Assembly: GCF_017640745.1 (NCBI RefSeq)
Contig: NZ_JAEPQA010000009.1
Span: 62,001-126,000, forward strand
Length of the DNA: 64,000 bases
Direction: 5' to 3'
DNA from: Nisaea sp.
Lineage (GTDB): Bacteria > Pseudomonadota > Alphaproteobacteria > Thalassobaculales > Thalassobaculaceae
In this document: piece after piece, positions 55,971 to 64,000 of the stretch
How the letters are laid out: every line of letters starts with the position of its first letter
How positions within the stretch are numbered: the first letter of the stretch is position 1
Made by a program: the position numbers and the translations under genes
The notes under the pieces: generated by a model
Databases searched by the model: none
What the model saw: the letters and a program-made list of their open reading frames with translations, nothing else
Told to the model about the DNA's origin: nothing

Positions 55971-56792
55971 TCAGGCCACTCCCTGTCGGGGGCGGATCTG
56001 ATGCGCCATCATTTGCGCGCCGTTCTTCGCCGCCCGGGCCGCCGCGGCGAGCTGGGCCCAGAGCGGGATCGCCAGCCCGGCACGGGCTTCGGCCCGGATG
56101 CGGGCGAGAGCGTTCATGTAGTCCTGGTGGTCCTTCTCCGCGAAATAGCTGTCGGCGCGGCGCTGGCGCAGGCAGGTGACGGCACTGCTCTGCCGGATGC
56201 CGCCAACGCGGAGCAGGCGGAAATAGAAACTGTAATCGACGCAGATATCGAGGTTCTCGTCGTACCCGCCGGCCGCCTCCCATGTAGAGCGCCGGAACAG
56301 CACGGTGGAATGCACCAGCCGGTTCGAGACATAGAGCATTGCGGGAGTGATGTCGGTCACGGTGGCCGGGGCGGGAGCCGCCGGGGGCAGGGCGGGCGGT
56401 TCATGTTCGAACACCAGCGCCTGCGAGCAGGCCATGGCGAGGCCGGGATCGGCTTCCAGCATCGGCAGGGTTTCGGTCAGGCGGTCTGGAAGCGCGATGT
56501 CGTCCGCGTCGAGAATGGCGACGTAGTCTCCGCGCGCGGCCCGGATCGCCCGGTTCAGCGCCGCCGCACGGCCGCAGCGTTCCCCGCGGATGATTGTGAG
56601 GTTCGGGATCTCTCCCTTGAGCGCCTCGGCCACGTCGGCGGTGCCGTCTGTGGAGCCGTCGTCGAACAGCATGATCTCGACCGCCCAGTCTCCCTCCATC
56701 GCCGCCGCCGAGCGCAGTGCCCGCGCGACGAAGCGCTCGGCCTGGAAGGCGGTTGTCACAACGGAGACGGTCGGGGTTTCGTCCGCCGGCAT
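55971..56792 (-). CDS. Glycosyltransferase family 2 protein
   Basis: 273-residue GT-A transferase. Start block VSVVTTAFQAERFVARAL; nucleotide-binding MLFDDGSTDGT; DxD-like ILDADDIALPDRL; acceptor region GYDENLDICVDYSFYFRLL. One short hydrophobic stretch near the C-terminus may touch the membrane. It heads the minus-strand operon of six genes, and is divergent from the methyltransferase-like gene by 132 bases. Confidence 0.93.
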   Translation of the reverse strand: MPADETPTVSVVTTAFQAERFVARALRSAAAMEGDWAVEIMLFDDGSTDGTADVAEALKGEIPNLTIIRGERCGRAAALNRAIRAARGDYVAILDADDIALPDRLTETLPMLEADPGLAMACSQALVFEHEPPALPPAAPAPATVTDITPAMLYVSNRLVHSTVLFRRSTWEAAGGYDENLDICVDYSFYFRLLRVGGIRQSSAVTCLRQRRADSYFAEKDHQDYMNALARIRAEARAGLAIPLWAQLAAAARAAKNGAQMMAHQIRPRQGVA

Positions 56793-56924
56793 GGATCCTC
56801 TGAACAGCGCGCGAATCGGGAGCGTTTAACCTATCAGATTGCCCCCGCCTCGTATATCGTGCGAGCCGGTGACTTATCGTGATTTCTGAACCGCTTGCGC
56901 CGCATTTTTGTGCGTATTGGTTAA

Positions 56925-57566
56925 ATGAATGTGAGCAGGATGGGCCTCAGGCGAAAAATCTCGGAGCTTTTTCTCCGTCCCCTGCGTGACCGGACGGCGG
57001 AACGCAAGCTGCGCGCGGCGGCCGCGGGAGGCGAGCCGCTCCGGATCGTGCTCGGCGGCGCGGCGCCGGAGGTTGGCTGGCTCGGCTCCGATATCGGCTT
57101 CTTCGACGCCACCGATCCCGCGGCCTGGGCGGATCTCGTCGGCGGCGAGGGCCGGGTCGAGCGGCTGCTGGCGGAGCATGTGTTCGAGCATATTCCGCCG
57201 GAGCTTGTCCCCGCGGTGCTCGCCAACGCTTATCGCTACCTCAAGCCCGGCGGCACGATCCGGATCGCGGTGCCGGACGGACACAATCCGAACCCGGATT
57301 ACATTCGCCATGTCGAGCCGGGCGGCATCGGCCCCGGGGCCGACGACCACAAGCAACTCTTCACGGTCGAGAGTCTGAGCGCCGCCCTCGCAGCAGCCGG
57401 TTTCAGGGTCGAGCCGAGGGAATGGTTCGATACCGATGGGCAGTTCCACAAGGAACCCTGGATCGCCGAGCGCGGGCACATCCATCGCTGCCGGCGTTTC
57501 GGAACGCCGGACAAGAGCTTCCCCTCCTCGCATCTCTCGCTGCTGGTGGACGGGATCAAGGGGTGA
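56925..57566 (+). CDS. Small SAM-dependent methyltransferase-like protein
   Basis: 213-residue protein resembling COG4627-type methyltransferases found in polysaccharide clusters. RIVLGGAAPEVGWLGSDIGF replaces the usual GxGxG motif I, then VERLLAEHVFEHIPPELVPA with the conserved EHVFEH, YRYLKPGGTIRIAVPDGHNP, and PGADDHKQLFTVESL. Substrate is unknown; it may methylate a sugar or act as a fold relative. ATG at 56925 with an in-frame ATG five codons later; its end overlaps the convergent 57556 gene by 11 bases. Confidence 0.82.
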   Translation: MNVSRMGLRRKISELFLRPLRDRTAERKLRAAAAGGEPLRIVLGGAAPEVGWLGSDIGFFDATDPAAWADLVGGEGRVERLLAEHVFEHIPPELVPAVLANAYRYLKPGGTIRIAVPDGHNPNPDYIRHVEPGGIGPGADDHKQLFTVESLSAALAAAGFRVEPREWFDTDGQFHKEPWIAERGHIHRCRRFGTPDKSFPSSHLSLLVDGIKG

Positions 57567-59166
57567 GCCGGATCCTGTAGACCGCCCGTGCGATATCCCC
57601 TTTCGGCGGAGGCGGCACGGCGTGGGACCAGACCCTCAGCTTCCCGGACATGCCGTATTGCGGACCCGCCTCCGGAACGGGAGCGAGCGGTTCTTCCGTG
57701 ACCAGCCGCGCTCCGTCGAGGGCGAAGTCTTTGCCGTCTTCCGGGGCCGCGATATCTACGGCGAGCGGAAGCCACGGCAGATGCAGGACGTCTCCCTCCT
57801 CCGGCTGGTTCAGGATCAGCGCGTCCTCGATCTCCACAATGTCCGCAGCGAAACGGAACTTGCGCTCGAACCGGAGAGCGCCGGTCTCGCCGACGATGCG
57901 GTCCGGGCTGGCCCAGCGGAAGAAGGCGCCGTTGAGAATGGAGCGGAAGCGGCCCGATGGCTCCTCGATTACCGGGAGCGGATGGGCGAGCGCCCCGTAG
58001 ATGCTCCCGGGAAGTTTCTCTCCGCCATAGGCAGGGAGCGGCCGCGCGCCCGAGGCGGTCACAATGTAGGGCAGTGGCTGGGCGGCCGTCAGGCCCGCAT
58101 GGGGCAGCGTGACGATGGCGGAATAGGCCGGGTTGCGGAAGACCCGGATGCCGTCCTTCAGGCTGTCCTCGCCGGGCAGAGGTTCGGGCCGCGGAGACGG
58201 TGTGAATCCTTCCAATTGTTCCGCCGCCAGTTTCAGAACCGCGCCCGAGAAGGCGAGATAGTCCGCGTCGTTGTTGTAGGAATGCCAGCCGATCCGATCC
58301 TGGTGCGGATGCGCCGGCGCCGGCTCGACCGCGGTGCGCGCATCGGTGCCGTCGATCATCAGCGGGAGCGTGCCGTCGGGGCAGGCCGCAGCCTCCAGAC
58401 GGTCGAGCACGGCGCCCAGCAGGGTCTCCGCGCCGGGTGCGGCGAGTCCGAGCTTGAGGCCGAAAGCGAGCGCCAGGCAGGCGGCGGCATAGCCGAAACT
58501 CTGGAACTGCCCGCGCCCGACGGCATTCACCTCGCCGTCATGGAGCGCGGTGCGTTGCAGCGCCTGAAGTGCCGCCGCGAAACGATCCCGCAGGAACCGG
58601 GACGGTTCCCCGAGCACGGCGATCTGGTAGCCAAGCAGGGCGGTCATGAAGGCGTGATACTGCTGCGTCGGCGCGCCGCGCTGATCCTCGATGAACCCGC
58701 CTGGCTGCTGGTAATGGGAGAGGGCGATCCGTCGTTCGAGGCGGCCAAGCCAGGCTCCCGCCGGTTGCCCTTCCATGACCCGGACCGTGCTCCGGAGCAG
58801 CATCCAGTTGGCGACGCGATTGCCGACGAAGCCGGGCCGGCCGAGCACGTCGCGGCTGTTGGCGAAGCCGGCGGTTGAGCCGCTCCGGAACAGGTCGGCC
58901 AGCGCGAAGCGGATGAACTCCCAATGGTAGGGGTTCTGCCAGGCGCCGATCCGCGCGCGCTTGTCCTGGTCCCGGAGCCGTGCGAGCCCGGCCTCGAGAT
59001 CCTCCGGGAAGCGTTCCGGCCAGCGCCGCCAGAGCATGCAGGCGAAGGCGGTGCCGTAGAACTCGGTTTCCCGGAAACCCCGGTCCCGGTCGCATTGCGC
59101 GGCCAGCGCCTCGGCAATGCCGCGCGCGAGCGTATCGAGGCGACGCGAGGGTTCAGCGGGTGTCAA
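57556..59166 (-). CDS. Unrecognised polysaccharide-cluster protein, alpha-barrel plus beta-sheet
   Basis: About 536 residues, no signal peptide or transmembrane segment seen. The first ~320 residues are helical with paired aromatic/Arg motifs (WQNPYHWEFIRFALADLF, HYQQPGGFIEDQRG, GQFQSFGYAAACLALAFGLK) like (alpha/alpha)6-barrel proteins; the last ~200 are beta-rich (FRNPAYSAIVTLPHAG, RWASPDRIVGE). This architecture recalls heparinase II/III-like lyases or glycoside hydrolases but I cannot assign a family. The start is a TTG at 59166, with GGAG seven bases upstream, overlapping the stop of the preceding gene. It probably acts on polysaccharide made by this cluster. Confidence 0.7.
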   Translation of the reverse strand: MTPAEPSRRLDTLARGIAEALAAQCDRDRGFRETEFYGTAFACMLWRRWPERFPEDLEAGLARLRDQDKRARIGAWQNPYHWEFIRFALADLFRSGSTAGFANSRDVLGRPGFVGNRVANWMLLRSTVRVMEGQPAGAWLGRLERRIALSHYQQPGGFIEDQRGAPTQQYHAFMTALLGYQIAVLGEPSRFLRDRFAAALQALQRTALHDGEVNAVGRGQFQSFGYAAACLALAFGLKLGLAAPGAETLLGAVLDRLEAAACPDGTLPLMIDGTDARTAVEPAPAHPHQDRIGWHSYNNDADYLAFSGAVLKLAAEQLEGFTPSPRPEPLPGEDSLKDGIRVFRNPAYSAIVTLPHAGLTAAQPLPYIVTASGARPLPAYGGEKLPGSIYGALAHPLPVIEEPSGRFRSILNGAFFRWASPDRIVGETGALRFERKFRFAADIVEIEDALILNQPEEGDVLHLPWLPLAVDIAAPEDGKDFALDGARLVTEEPLAPVPEAGPQYGMSGKLRVWSHAVPPPPKGDIARAVYRIRLTP

Positions 59167-59947
59167 AATCGAGCTCCATCGCCAGTGCCAGAGTCTCTTC
59201 CGCAGGCACGCCCGCGAGCCCGGTTGCCTGCAGTTGAAGCGCTCCCGCACCGCCGCGTTCCGCCGCATACCAGAGCGTCCGCCCGATCCCCGGCAGGGCG
59301 AGCAGCGTGCGGCTCGCGCCGTCCGGCAGAGAGAGCCGGAAGAACCGGGTGAACCAGCGGATCCAGAGCTGCGCATAGGGCGGTTTCGGCAGCAGACGGG
59401 CATGCACGACCCAGCCCTCAGGCGCGTCGCGGACATAGAGCAGCTGTTCGAACCAGGGGCCTGTTGCCGCTTCCGTCACGCGGATCGTCACCGTCCCGTG
59501 CGGGCCGGTGAGCCTTGCGCGCTGCACCGGATACTGGTGGTAGAGATCGCGACCCACGTGGCCGAACCGTTCGCCGCCGATCTCTGCTTCGACGAAGGAG
59601 TCCCTGGAAAAAACCGCGCGCAGGACAAAATCCTGGAAGAGCGAAGGTGAAAGCGTGGTAAGCGAAGCCTTCAATGCGAGCTGCTGCGGGCTGACGGCCG
59701 AAGTAACCTTTGCTTCCCAGGCGCCCTCGGCCATTTCGACCGACAGGCGCCGCTCGCCCGTTTCGGGGCCGATAAACGGCGCGTGATCGTCTATAATGCG
59801 GGCGCCATATCTTTCCGGCGCGAAGGTGAAGAACGAGTGACGGTCGGCTGTTTCTATTCCAAACGCAGTGCCTTCGATGGCGCCGATCCGGATCGCGGCC
59901 GGCAGTCCCTCAACCCAGTCGCACTCCATCCGCTCCGCCTCGTGCAT
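59153..59947 (-). CDS. Unrecognised beta-rich protein coupled to the gene downstream
   Basis: 264 residues, mostly beta-strand by pattern, with no signal peptide. Phrases such as FFTFAPERYGARIIDDHAPF and DLYHQYPVQRARLTGPHG are not family motifs known to me. Trp/Arg-rich stretch LWIRWFTRFFRLSLPDG is near the C-terminal third. It overlaps the 57556-59166 gene by 14 bases at its stop, so the two are probably translated together and may act as a complex. Start at 59947; M7 (59929) is possible. It is divergent from the flippase gene, 35 bases away. Confidence 0.65.
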   Translation of the reverse strand: MHEAERMECDWVEGLPAAIRIGAIEGTAFGIETADRHSFFTFAPERYGARIIDDHAPFIGPETGERRLSVEMAEGAWEAKVTSAVSPQQLALKASLTTLSPSLFQDFVLRAVFSRDSFVEAEIGGERFGHVGRDLYHQYPVQRARLTGPHGTVTIRVTEAATGPWFEQLLYVRDAPEGWVVHARLLPKPPYAQLWIRWFTRFFRLSLPDGASRTLLALPGIGRTLWYAAERGGAGALQLQATGLAGVPAEETLALAMELDFDTR

Positions 59948-59982
59948 GTCCGCCCAACCGGCGGTTTTCCGGGAGGTAGCAT

Positions 59983-61368
59983 ATGACGACCGGCAGCGAT
60001 CCGCAAAGCACCGAGCCGCCGACCTTGCCGACCGCGGCCGGAACTCTTGCCCGGTTTCTGGAAAGCCCGCGCAGCTACGCGCTCGTGGTTCCGACTGTGA
60101 ATGCCTGCGTCGCCGCGACAGGATTGTTCATTCCCTGGTTCATGGAGCCGGTCTCGTTCGGCCAGTTCATCCTGATCTCGACCTTCGTGCAGTATCTCTG
60201 GCTGCTCGATCTCGGCACCTCGCAGCTGATCACCCGGACGGCGGCTCGGATGAAGCAGGCGGGGATGGGAAAACCCGCGGGCGTCCGGATCCAGGGGATC
60301 CTGTGGACCCGGTTCTATCTCGCGGCGATCGCCATCACCAGCGCGCTCCTGCTGGCCTATTTCTTCCGCGATTCCTTCAAGGTGCCCTTGCCGATGCCGG
60401 CGACGCTGCTCGCGATCACCGCCGGCGGCGTGCTTTTCATCCTGATGGGGCATCTCGCGCTCTACCGGGGGCTCTCGAACTATGTCCAGTTCACCGCGAA
60501 CAACGCGATCGCCCAGGTCGGCCTGACCGTGCCGAGGGTGCTGGGCCTGTTCTTCGGCGGATTGTCCGGCTGTTTTTCGGTGCTGATCCTCTGGTTCGGC
60601 GGCATCGCCGTGAACATGCTGCGGCGTGATCCGCTCGATATCCGCTACCGGCCGAGCCTGCCACGGGTTGGCCGCACCATTGTCGGGGCCTTCCCGCTCT
60701 TCGTCTCGGTTTCGCTCTGGAGCTTCTTCATGATGGCGAACCGCTGGTTCGTCGCTCAGCTCGCGGACCCGGAGACCTACGGGCAGTTCTCCTTCGCCGC
60801 GGCGGTGCTCGGGCTTTATGCCGGGACTTTCGGCACAATCGCACAGGCCTATTATCCGAAACTTTCCGCCGAGGCCTATGCGGCCGAACCCTTCGCGCTC
60901 TCTCCGCGCGTGGTCAACGACGCGCTGAAGCTGGCGCTGGTGATCTCGGTGCTCTCCAGCATCGGCGTACTGACCGCGAAGCTGATCGTTCCGCTGGTCT
61001 ACAGCGCCTATGCCGAGGCGGTTCCGGCACTGAAGATCTTCCTGGTCGCCGGCATTCCGATGATCATGGCCTCGTGGCTGATGCCGATCGCGATGTCCGC
61101 GCGGACCCGTCCGAGCCGCGAGATCGTCACCGTCTATCTGCTGGCGATCGCGACGCTCTGGGCCGGCACGGTGATCGGCTACAGAATGGCCGAGCTCGAG
61201 GGCGTCGGCGTCGGCGTGATCGTGGCGTCCTATGTGATGCTCGGAGGCCAGTCGGTCCTGCTGCGCCGCAGCCGCGTGCTGTCGATCCGGGATGCCGCCC
61301 GGCTGGTCGCCACGGTGGTCCTGCTGAGCGGCAGCGTGACCCTGCTCAGTGTCTTCGTCGCGCCCTGA
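59983..61368 (+). CDS. Wzx-like polysaccharide flippase (oligosaccharide/polysaccharide transporter)
   Basis: 461-residue membrane protein with about 12-14 hydrophobic helices and no soluble domain. The TM pattern with FIPWFMEPVSFGQFILISTF near the start, YLWLLDLGTSQLITRTAAR and MANRWFVAQLADPETYGQFS in the middle (a MATE/MOP-type repeat) points to the Wzx/PST flippase superfamily. GGGAGGT about 7 bases before ATG at 59983 is strong. In this cluster it would flip the lipid-linked repeat unit before Wzy polymerisation. Confidence 0.88.
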   Translation: MTTGSDPQSTEPPTLPTAAGTLARFLESPRSYALVVPTVNACVAATGLFIPWFMEPVSFGQFILISTFVQYLWLLDLGTSQLITRTAARMKQAGMGKPAGVRIQGILWTRFYLAAIAITSALLLAYFFRDSFKVPLPMPATLLAITAGGVLFILMGHLALYRGLSNYVQFTANNAIAQVGLTVPRVLGLFFGGLSGCFSVLILWFGGIAVNMLRRDPLDIRYRPSLPRVGRTIVGAFPLFVSVSLWSFFMMANRWFVAQLADPETYGQFSFAAAVLGLYAGTFGTIAQAYYPKLSAEAYAAEPFALSPRVVNDALKLALVISVLSSIGVLTAKLIVPLVYSAYAEAVPALKIFLVAGIPMIMASWLMPIAMSARTRPSREIVTVYLLAIATLWAGTVIGYRMAELEGVGVGVIVASYVMLGGQSVLLRRSRVLSIRDAARLVATVVLLSGSVTLLSVFVAP

Positions 61369-61379
61369 CGCCGGGCGGG

Positions 61380-64000
61380 TCAGACCAGATCGGACCAGAG
61401 ATTGCCGGTGAGGCCGGTGGCGACGACGTCCATCTCGTCCACTTCCCAGATCGAGACCTGGCCGGTTTCGGTATTCTCGAGCTGAATATCCGCATCGCCA
61501 TCACCGTCGAAATCCGCGGCGAGACCGCTTTGCCAGCCGTCGGTCAGCCGTCCGGCGAAGGCCTTCTCGGAGGTGCCGCCGGCATCCATTTCCCAGATCG
61601 AGACATAGCTCTCGTTGTCGGTGACGAGCAGATCGGCTGAGCCGTCGCCGTTGAAATCCGCGATCTGTTCGATATCCGAACCGGCGCTGAGCTTGCCTGT
61701 ATAGGTTTTTGCCGTCGCGGTGCCGCCGTCCATTTCCCAGACCGAGACCACGTCGTCCGCGCTCCGGGTGAGGATGTCCGCCTTGCCGTCGCCGGTGAAA
61801 TCCTCGGTGGACTCGATGCTCCAGCCGTCGCCGAGCTTGCCCGCGTAGGATTTCGCGGTGACGGACGCGCCGTCCATTTCCCAGACCGAGACCGCGCCGC
61901 TCTGGTTCTTGATCAGCAGGTCGTCCTTGTTGTCGGCATTGAAATCGGCGACCGCCTCCAGATCCCAGTCGGAGCTCATATTGCCGACATGGGCCTTGTT
62001 TATGACCGTGACGCCGTCCATTTCCCAGACCGAAACGTCGCCGTTCGCATCGTTGCGGAACAGCAGGTCCGACTTGTCGTCCGCATTGAAGTCGGCGACG
62101 GTTTCGAGCGTCCAGTCGGCCCCCATGTTGCCGACATAGGACTTCGCGGACGCGGTGGCGCCGTCCATCAGCCAGACGGAAACCGCGCCGTCATCGTGGC
62201 GCAGCAGGATGTCGGTTCCGCCGTCGGCGTCGAAATCCGTGGTCGCCGCGATCTCCCAGCCGTCCTGCAGCAGGCCGGTGAAGCCTTTCTCCACGACCTG
62301 GCCGTTGCCGACCTCCCAGACCGAGACCACCCGGTCGGTGCTGTCGAACAGCATGATGTCGTCGTCGCCGTCGCCGTCGAAATCGGAGATCGTGTGGAGT
62401 TCGAAATCGCCGACCCGGGTGAGGTTGCCGGCGTAGTTCTTCGCAAGCGGAGTGGCCCCGTCGAGCGTCCAGATGGAGACGTCGCCGTCTTCGGATGTCA
62501 CGAGCAGGTCCTGCTTGCCGTCTCCGTTGAAGTCGCCCGATCCGGCGATCGACCAGTCGGTGTGCTCGGGCTCGGTCGAGAAAACGATCGACGTGTTGTT
62601 GTCGGTCGTCGACGTGTTGACCGACCGATACTCGCCGCTGACGGTGAAGCTCGCGTCGGCGTTGCCGTCCCCGTTCGAATCGATGGAAACCACGGTTGTT
62701 CCCGAACCGGGGGTGACCGTGACATCTTCATCGGAGAAGGCGGCGCCCCTGATGACGACCGAATCGCCGTCCGTGAGGTCGACGATCGTGTCCCCGTTCA
62801 CTTCCGCGACGCTGCCTTCGAACGTATCGTTCCCGCCGCCGCCGGCCAGCGTGTCGGCTCCGGCTCCGCCGCTGAGAAGATCCGCGTCCTCGCCGCCGGA
62901 CAGGACATCGCCCTCGGATCCGCCGTGAAGGGTATCGCTGCCGCTGCCGCCGACCAGCGTGTCGGTTCCGACGCCGCCGTCGAGCAGATCGTTGCCGTCT
63001 CCGCCGTCCAGCAGGTCGCTCCCGCCGCCGGCCGAGAGCGTGTCGTTGCCAAGGCCGCCGGACAGCGTGTCGTTGCCGGTGGTTGTGACCGCCAGATCGT
63101 CGCCGTCTCCGGCATCGATGCTGTCCGCGCCGCCGCCGCCAGAAATGGTGTCGCTGCCGCTACCCCCGGAGAGGGTGTCGTTGCCGTAGGAGCCGCTGAC
63201 CTGGTCGTCGCCGGGTCCGGCATCGACCGCATCGTTGCCGCCGCCGCCTTCGATCGTGTCGTTGCCTTCGCCGCCGTCCAGCGTGTCGTTGCCGCTCTCG
63301 CCCCGGATCGAATCGTCGCCGGTGCCGCCGTCGAGACTGTCGTTTCCGCCTGCTCCCGAAATCGTGTCGTTGCCCGCTCCGCCGGAAATCGTCTCGTTTT
63401 CCCAGGTGCCGGTGAGGGCATCGTCGCCTTCGGTTCCGGAGATCGGACCCTCTGCGAACCGGAGGGTGGTGCCGCCGTTCTCTGCGGTCGCCGTCGCGGC
63501 CCCGAAGCTGCCGTTGAGGGTGAAGCTGATATCGGCCGCGCCGTTTCCGTCGGTGTCGATGGAAACCGTGGAGACGCCGTTCTCGCTGGTGACCGTCACG
63601 GCATTCGCCGTGATGGTGAGACCGTTCAGATGTACGGATTCGGCGATATCGAAATCGGCGAAATGATCTCCGTCCAGATCGGCGGCCGTGCCGGTGAAGA
63701 CGTCGATGCTGTCGCCGCCGCTGACCGTGTCCGCGCCCGTTCCGGAATTGATCGTGTCGATGCCGGCACCGCCGACGATGGAATCCGCGCCCGCGCCGCC
63801 GTCGATGCTGTCGGCGCCGCCACCGGCGGAGATGGTGTCGTTACCCGCGCCGCCGGACAGCTCGTTGTTGCCGGAGGCCGCGACGATCAGGTCGTCGCCG
63901 TCGCCGCCATCGACGGAATCGTTGCCGCCTTCGGTGTGGATCGTGTCCGCGCCGGCGCCGCCGCTCAGGGTCTCGTTGCCGTAGCTGCCATAGATGGCAT
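61380..64000 (-). CDS. Large RTX and VCBS/FG-GAP-repeat protein, 5' end outside the window
   Basis: Partial: the frame stays open to the right edge. From N to C: RTX nonapeptide blocks (GGxGxDxUx such as GGAGNDTIS, GDGNDLLDG), a short beta region (DFDIAESVHLNGLTITANAV), a second RTX array, a Ser/Thr region, then eight ~46-residue VCBS/FG-GAP-like repeats (DFNGDGKxDLL, VSVWEMDG). The RTX arrays bind calcium and are typical of type I-secreted proteins; the VCBS repeats form beta-propeller-like units. The C-terminus is TGNLWSDLV. It is 11 bases convergent with the flippase gene. No secretion ATPase is in this window. Confidence 0.92.
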   Translation of the reverse strand, partial: AIYGSYGNETLSGGAGADTIHTEGGNDSVDGGDGDDLIVAASGNNELSGGAGNDTISAGGGADSIDGGAGADSIVGGAGIDTINSGTGADTVSGGDSIDVFTGTAADLDGDHFADFDIAESVHLNGLTITANAVTVTSENGVSTVSIDTDGNGAADISFTLNGSFGAATATAENGGTTLRFAEGPISGTEGDDALTGTWENETISGGAGNDTISGAGGNDSLDGGTGDDSIRGESGNDTLDGGEGNDTIEGGGGNDAVDAGPGDDQVSGSYGNDTLSGGSGSDTISGGGGADSIDAGDGDDLAVTTTGNDTLSGGLGNDTLSAGGGSDLLDGGDGNDLLDGGVGTDTLVGGSGSDTLHGGSEGDVLSGGEDADLLSGGAGADTLAGGGGNDTFEGSVAEVNGDTIVDLTDGDSVVIRGAAFSDEDVTVTPGSGTTVVSIDSNGDGNADASFTVSGEYRSVNTSTTDNNTSIVFSTEPEHTDWSIAGSGDFNGDGKQDLLVTSEDGDVSIWTLDGATPLAKNYAGNLTRVGDFELHTISDFDGDGDDDIMLFDSTDRVVSVWEVGNGQVVEKGFTGLLQDGWEIAATTDFDADGGTDILLRHDDGAVSVWLMDGATASAKSYVGNMGADWTLETVADFNADDKSDLLFRNDANGDVSVWEMDGVTVINKAHVGNMSSDWDLEAVADFNADNKDDLLIKNQSGAVSVWEMDGASVTAKSYAGKLGDGWSIESTEDFTGDGKADILTRSADDVVSVWEMDGGTATAKTYTGKLSAGSDIEQIADFNGDGSADLLVTDNESYVSIWEMDAGGTSEKAFAGRLTDGWQSGLAADFDGDGDADIQLENTETGQVSIWEVDEMDVVATGLTGNLWSDLV
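61383..62563 (-). repeat. Eight tandem VCBS/FG-GAP-like repeats within the RTX protein
   Basis: Eight ~46-residue units each starting near DW-x-I/L and carrying DFN/DGDGxxDLL then VSVWEMDG. They keep calcium-binding DxDGDG, so each would bind one ion. The regular phase is seen in the DNA as near-identical blocks of about 138 bases, a possible site for repeat-number change. Confidence 0.85.
62830..63450 (-). repeat. Central RTX (glycine/aspartate) nonapeptide array
   Basis: A run of GGxGxDxUx and related units covering about 200 residues (for example GGAGNDTIS, GGLGNDTLS, GDGNDLLDG, GGSGSDTLHG). It is the second RTX array; another is open at the window edge from about 63680. Confidence 0.85.

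Noticed and set aside
61383-63990. CRISPR array or minisatellite from the repeated DNA
   Set aside because: The repeats are in frame and encode RTX and VCBS units; no spacer structure.

Overview
The window is GC-rich chromosomal DNA from an alphaproteobacterium, most like the Rhodospirillales. This rests on the gene content and order: rpsT-dnaA-dnaN-recF-gyrB, ubiE-ubiB beside mutM, a RegB/RegA redox two-component pair, and an intergenic repeat of the GTCATCCCGG type. Assignment below order level cannot be made by reading alone. I saw no tRNA, rRNA, CRISPR array, transposase or phage gene. Most of the window looks like stable core chromosome; about 43.3-64 kb is a surface-polysaccharide island.

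0-8 kb: a phytanoyl-CoA-dioxygenase-like protein with an extra C-terminal module, a LysR regulator divergent from an azoreductase, ubiquinone genes ubiB and ubiE divergent from mutM, a small exported protein, an enoyl-CoA hydratase, and rpsT with a clear promoter and terminator. 8-16 kb: replication genes dnaA, dnaN, recF and gyrB, with an AT-rich leader before dnaA that holds a possible 27-residue ORF, then a lipoprotein whose leader can fold two mutually exclusive ways. 16-25 kb: a BigR/SqrR-type sulfide-sensing regulator with rhodanese, a TTC38-like protein, a class A PBP, an EEP-family hydrolase, a YgjP-like metallopeptidase, a Bcr/CflA exporter and Ada.

25-30 kb: the ugpBAEC glycerol-3-phosphate importer behind a probable Pho box, ending tail-to-tail with a MarR regulator that is divergent from an EamA exporter. 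31-36 kb: SLC13 carrier, second EamA protein, DHDPS-family aldolase, SCO1/SenC and a YSC84 protein. 36-43 kb: late cobalamin genes cobC-cobS divergent from cobT, a NUDIX hydrolase, an ABC-2 exporter and RegBA.

43-64 kb: a degenerate GGDEF-EAL protein is divergent from a four-gene export operon (beta-barrel, Wza-like, Wzc-like, WcaJ-like initiating transferase). A six-gene, tightly overlapping operon on the other strand (GT2, Wzy-like polymerase, two GT4 transferases, WecG-type transferase, epimerase) runs into it. Beyond lie a small methyltransferase-like gene, two unrecognised minus-strand genes that probably act on polysaccharide, a Wzx-like flippase, and the 3' part of a large RTX/VCBS protein that runs off the window. 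Together these could assemble a lipid-linked repeat unit, flip and polymerise it, and export it, with a secreted calcium-binding protein encoded next door.
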